A DNA stretch of 64,000 bases, from assembly GCA_910574345.1 (NCBI GenBank), contig CAJSZV010000005.1, positions 62,001-126,000 on the forward strand, written 5' to 3'. A program made the position numbers and the translations under genes. The notes beneath the pieces were generated by a model. It was given only the letters and a program-made list of their open reading frames with translations. It was not told where the DNA came from and made no database searches. The DNA is from Clostridiaceae bacterium. GTDB lineage: Bacteria; Bacillota; Clostridia; Lachnospirales; Lachnospiraceae. This document shows positions 61,726 to 64,000 of this stretch, one piece after another (positions within the stretch are counted from its first letter, which is position 1; every line of letters starts with the position of its first letter).

Positions 61726-62112
61726 ATGATTTTAAGCATTGATTTTAACAGTGATGAGGCTCTCTATATCCAGCTTCGCAATCAGATTATCATCGGAATT
61801 GCAACAGGAAGAATCAGGGAAGGAGATTCGCTCCCATCCGTGCGTCAGTTGGCGGATAATATCAGTATCAACATGCATACAGTAAATAAGGCCTATTCCG
61901 TACTGAGGCAGGAGGGGTTCGTGAAGCTTGACCGGAGGAAAGGCGCCGTCATATGTCTGGAAGCGGATAAGAATCAGATTCTGCAGGAGATGAAAGAAGA
62001 GATCGCTGTTGTCATGGCGAAGGGAATCTGCAGAGGCGTCAGACGGGAGGAGGTTCACCAGCTGGTAGACGAGATGTATGAATTGTTTGCCAACTGGGAG
62101 GAATCTGTGTAA
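61726..62112 (+). CDS. GntR-family regulator (YtrA-like)
   Basis: A 128-residue regulator: N-terminal winged HTH (LYIQLRNQIIIGIATGRIREGDSLPSVRQLADNISINMHTVNKAYSVLRQEGF) and a short helical tail of about 45 residues, the size of the YtrA subgroup, without an effector domain. It holds the place where ctsR stands in most Firmicutes, directly before mcsA-mcsB-clpC, and the dyad at its promoter suggests self-control. The gap to mcsA (101 bp) contains a perfect dyad GTTCACAG-N5-CTGTGAAC at 62131-62151. Confidence 0.9.
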   Translation: MILSIDFNSDEALYIQLRNQIIIGIATGRIREGDSLPSVRQLADNISINMHTVNKAYSVLRQEGFVKLDRRKGAVICLEADKNQILQEMKEEIAVVMAKGICRGVRREEVHQLVDEMYELFANWEESV

Positions 62113-62130
62113 CAGCACAGTTGGGGTTAC

Positions 62131-62151
62131 GTTCACAGAGTGGCTGTGAAC
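62131..62151. repeat. perfect inverted repeat between the GntR gene and mcsA
   Basis: GTTCACAG-agtgg-CTGTGAAC. It could be an internal operator or an mRNA processing hairpin. No T-run follows, so it is not a terminator. Confidence 0.5.
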
Positions 62152-62213
62152 AGCTGCAGTTTCAGCGCGGCGCCCGGAAGAGAGAATCTGTTGAAGAGAG
62201 ATGGAGGATTGTC

Positions 62214-62786
62214 ATGCTATGTGAGAGATGTAAGATCCGTGAAGCGAATATACAATATACGGAAGTGATCAACGGAGTGAGGACGGAGCATAATTTCTGT
62301 GCTCAGTGCGCAAAAGAGATGGATTTCGGGCAGTATTCGGCTATATTTGACGGGGAATTCCCTTTGGCGCAGCTCTTATCAGGGCTTTTAGGCGGTGAGA
62401 TGCCGACTCAGAAGAAGGGCAGGTTACAGCAGGTTACATGTCCGACCTGCGGTACTACCTATGAGGAATTTGTAAATAACAGCTGTTTTGGATGCACTGA
62501 CTGCTATGGAGTCTTTGATCTGCTGATTCATGATAACATCAAGCAGCTTCAGGGCAGTGACTGCCATAAAGGCAAGCGTCCCGTTTATCAGGGGAATCAG
62601 GGCGGAGAGGTGCTGCAGGAACATGCTGAGAGGGAGACAGAGGCGGGAAAGGATAACCGGGAAGAGCAGATACGCGCCTGGAACCGGAAACTGAAAGAGG
62701 CTCTCAGGATGGAAGAGTATGAGACGGCTGCAGTGTGCCGGGATAAGATACGGGAACTGAAAGAAGGGAAGGAAGCCGATGCTTAA
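62214..62786 (+). CDS. mcsA: McsA, activator of protein arginine kinase
   Basis: A 190-residue protein with zinc-binding pairs CERC, CAQC, CPTC and CFGCTDC, followed by a Glu/Arg-rich linker and a C-terminal UVR motif (RKLKEALRMEEYETAAVCRDKIRELK). McsA binds and activates McsB, linking protein-arginine phosphorylation to ClpCP proteolysis. TGGAGGA (62202-62208) sets the ATG 62214. The stop lies 8 bp inside mcsB, so the two are translationally coupled. Confidence 0.92.
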   Translation: MLCERCKIREANIQYTEVINGVRTEHNFCAQCAKEMDFGQYSAIFDGEFPLAQLLSGLLGGEMPTQKKGRLQQVTCPTCGTTYEEFVNNSCFGCTDCYGVFDLLIHDNIKQLQGSDCHKGKRPVYQGNQGGEVLQEHAERETEAGKDNREEQIRAWNRKLKEALRMEEYETAAVCRDKIRELKEGKEADA

Positions 62787-63813
62787 GTGGTTTGAACAGG
62801 TGGAACAGGAAAATACCAACATTATATGCAGCAAGGTTCGTCTGGCCCGCAACTGGGCGGAGTATGTGTTTCCGTCAAAGCTTTCTATAGATGAGAGCAG
62901 GGAGATGCTTGCCAGGCTTAATGAAGGCCTTAAGGATCTGGGGGAACTGGATGGCCGGGATTACGAATCTGCTTATCTGGATGATCTGACCGATTTGGAC
63001 CGCCGTGCCTTAAAGGAAAGAAGGATACTCAATTCATCTATTCTGGCAAGAAAAGCGCCTGTGTCCATTCTTCTCACCAGGGAGGAAGACATCAGCCTGG
63101 TTCTCAACGGAACGGACCATATTCGGATTCAGGTATTGTCGCCGGGGCTCCATGTAGAGGAAGCCTTAAAGACAGCCAATCAGATCGACGATTATGTCAA
63201 TGCCAGATTTTCCTACGCATTTGACGAGAAGTACGGATATCTCACTTCATTTCCCACCAATATGGGAACGGGACTGAGGGCCACGGCTATTGTGCATCTG
63301 CCCACTCTTTCCATGGGAAAGAAGTTTCCCTCCATGCTTAATGATATGGGAAGGTTCGGCGTATGCATCCGCGGAGTGTATGGAGAAGGCCGGGAGAATT
63401 ACGGCTCTCTCTATGAGATATCCAATCAGAAGACCATGGGGCGCACGGAAGAGGAACTGACCGCTCTGGTGACAAAGGTAGCGCTTCAGCTGAACGACCA
63501 GGAGAATCAGATCAGAGAGATGAGTCTTAAGGGACACCGTCTGGAGAGAGAGGATGAAGTCTATAAGTCCTACGGCGTGTTAAAATATGCCAGAAGGCTG
63601 ACTATGAAAGATGCTATGACATTCTTATCCCAGCTTATGATGGGAGTTTCTGACGGATTTATAAAAACTCAGGAACCATGCCCGGTGTTCCGGCTGATGC
63701 TGGGAATCCAGACAGCGAATCTTCAGAAGCTGTCAGAACGTCCCTTGGATAAAGGAGAACTGGATGTGGCCAGGGCCGCATATCTCAGAAGCGAGCTTCC
63801 GGAATTAAGATAA
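62779..63813 (+). CDS. mcsB: McsB, protein arginine kinase
   Basis: A 344-residue phosphagen-kinase-fold enzyme. CSKVRLARNWAEYVFPSKLS, LNGTDHIRIQ, YGYLTSFPTNMGTGLRATAIVHLP (with the guanidino-kinase T-N-x-GTG motif) and GVYGEGRENYGSLYEISNQ are all conserved. It phosphorylates arginines to mark proteins for ClpC. The gene overlaps mcsA and precedes clpC by 33 bp. Confidence 0.96.
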   Translation: MLKWFEQVEQENTNIICSKVRLARNWAEYVFPSKLSIDESREMLARLNEGLKDLGELDGRDYESAYLDDLTDLDRRALKERRILNSSILARKAPVSILLTREEDISLVLNGTDHIRIQVLSPGLHVEEALKTANQIDDYVNARFSYAFDEKYGYLTSFPTNMGTGLRATAIVHLPTLSMGKKFPSMLNDMGRFGVCIRGVYGEGRENYGSLYEISNQKTMGRTEEELTALVTKVALQLNDQENQIREMSLKGHRLEREDEVYKSYGVLKYARRLTMKDAMTFLSQLMMGVSDGFIKTQEPCPVFRLMLGIQTANLQKLSERPLDKGELDVARAAYLRSELPELR

Positions 63814-63846
63814 AACAAAGCTGCTTTCATTACAAGGAGGAAAAGT

Positions 63847-64000
63847 ATGATAGATCGTTTTACTGCAAAAGCCAGAGAGGCCATTGGCCTGGCGGTAGAT
63901 GCGGCGGAGACTTTGGGCCATACCTATGTGGGAACCGAACACTTGCTTATCGGTCTTTTGCAGGAAGGAACAGGAGTTGCCGCCAGAGTGCTGGATGAAT
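63847..64000 (+). CDS. clpC: ClpC-type AAA+ ATPase (5' end only)
   Basis: Cut by the window edge after 51 codons. The visible part, starting MIDRFTAKAREAIGLAVDAA and continuing GHTYVGTEHLLIGLLQEGTGVAARVL, is the Clp N-domain. Order and the AAGGAGG ribosome site (63834-63840) support the last gene of the GntR-mcsA-mcsB-clpC operon. Confidence 0.93.
   Translation, partial: MIDRFTAKAREAIGLAVDAAETLGHTYVGTEHLLIGLLQEGTGVAARVLDE

Overview
The window reads as a chromosome segment of a spore-forming, strictly anaerobic Firmicute of the Clostridia, most probably Lachnospiraceae. The evidence is a complete spo0A with its own 0A box, HrcA/CIRCE and McsA-McsB-ClpC stress systems, a Na+-pumping biotin decarboxylase cluster, several MATE exporters, and family-typical small proteins (DUF4321, DUF5721, DUF6465 types). 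Species was not determined. Genes are dense, mostly on the + strand, with good AGGAGG-type ribosome sites and sigma-A promoters (TTGACA/TATAAT) that could be read directly. No rRNA, tRNA, CRISPR array or intact prophage was seen.

Layout. 1-3300: a small membrane protein, then a tyrosine recombinase whose stop codon is followed 3 bp later by one arm of a perfect 20-bp inverted repeat. The repeat encloses a 308-bp segment holding an outward promoter and a terminator, which is the architecture of a phase-variable DNA switch. Behind it lies the wreck of an exopolysaccharide-type locus: a truncated zinc-ribbon ORF, a frameshifted secreted protein, a sugar-transferase scrap and the 3' part of a Wzx-like flippase. 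3300-5800: spo0A and glgA. 5800-12200: housekeeping genes (HD hydrolase, DUF212, CmpB-type membrane protein, maf, HAD phosphatase, foldase lipoprotein, DUF5721, tdk) and a LysR regulator next to an SLC13 permease/serine hydrolase operon. 15100-18800: htpG with a perfect CIRCE operator and a 490-nt leader made of 149-bp tandem repeats, then degV. 18800-37900: capA, galK, a dead EamA gene, a methyltransferase, three MATE exporters, a 6-phospho-beta-glucosidase, patatin, DUF362 protein, NSS transporter, a two-gene AT-rich JAMM cassette, lgt, AEC permease, polysaccharide deacetylase and a radical SAM protein. 38000-43230: DUF6465 protein, HerA-like ATPase, DUF1576 protein and an RNA m5C methyltransferase.

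43278-48691 is a co-transcribed module of a J-like/TPR protein, a short Hsp70 and an acidic small protein. dinB follows on the other strand with a LexA-type promoter, then a D,D-carboxypeptidase. 51650-57024 encodes a carboxyltransferase, OadG-like, biotin carrier, OadB and a 5S-type carboxyltransferase; together they look like a Na+-coupled decarboxylase or transcarboxylase. 57066-57524 holds two related, oppositely oriented, strongly folded elements. Two exported proteins follow (SH3/glucosaminidase and cohesin-like), and the window ends in a GntR-mcsA-mcsB-clpC stress operon cut off by the window edge.

The best candidates for undescribed biology are the invertible promoter in front of a decayed surface-polysaccharide locus, the tandem-repeat htpG leader under CIRCE, the paired covarying hairpin elements at 57 kb, the J/TPR-Hsp70 module and the JAMM cassette.
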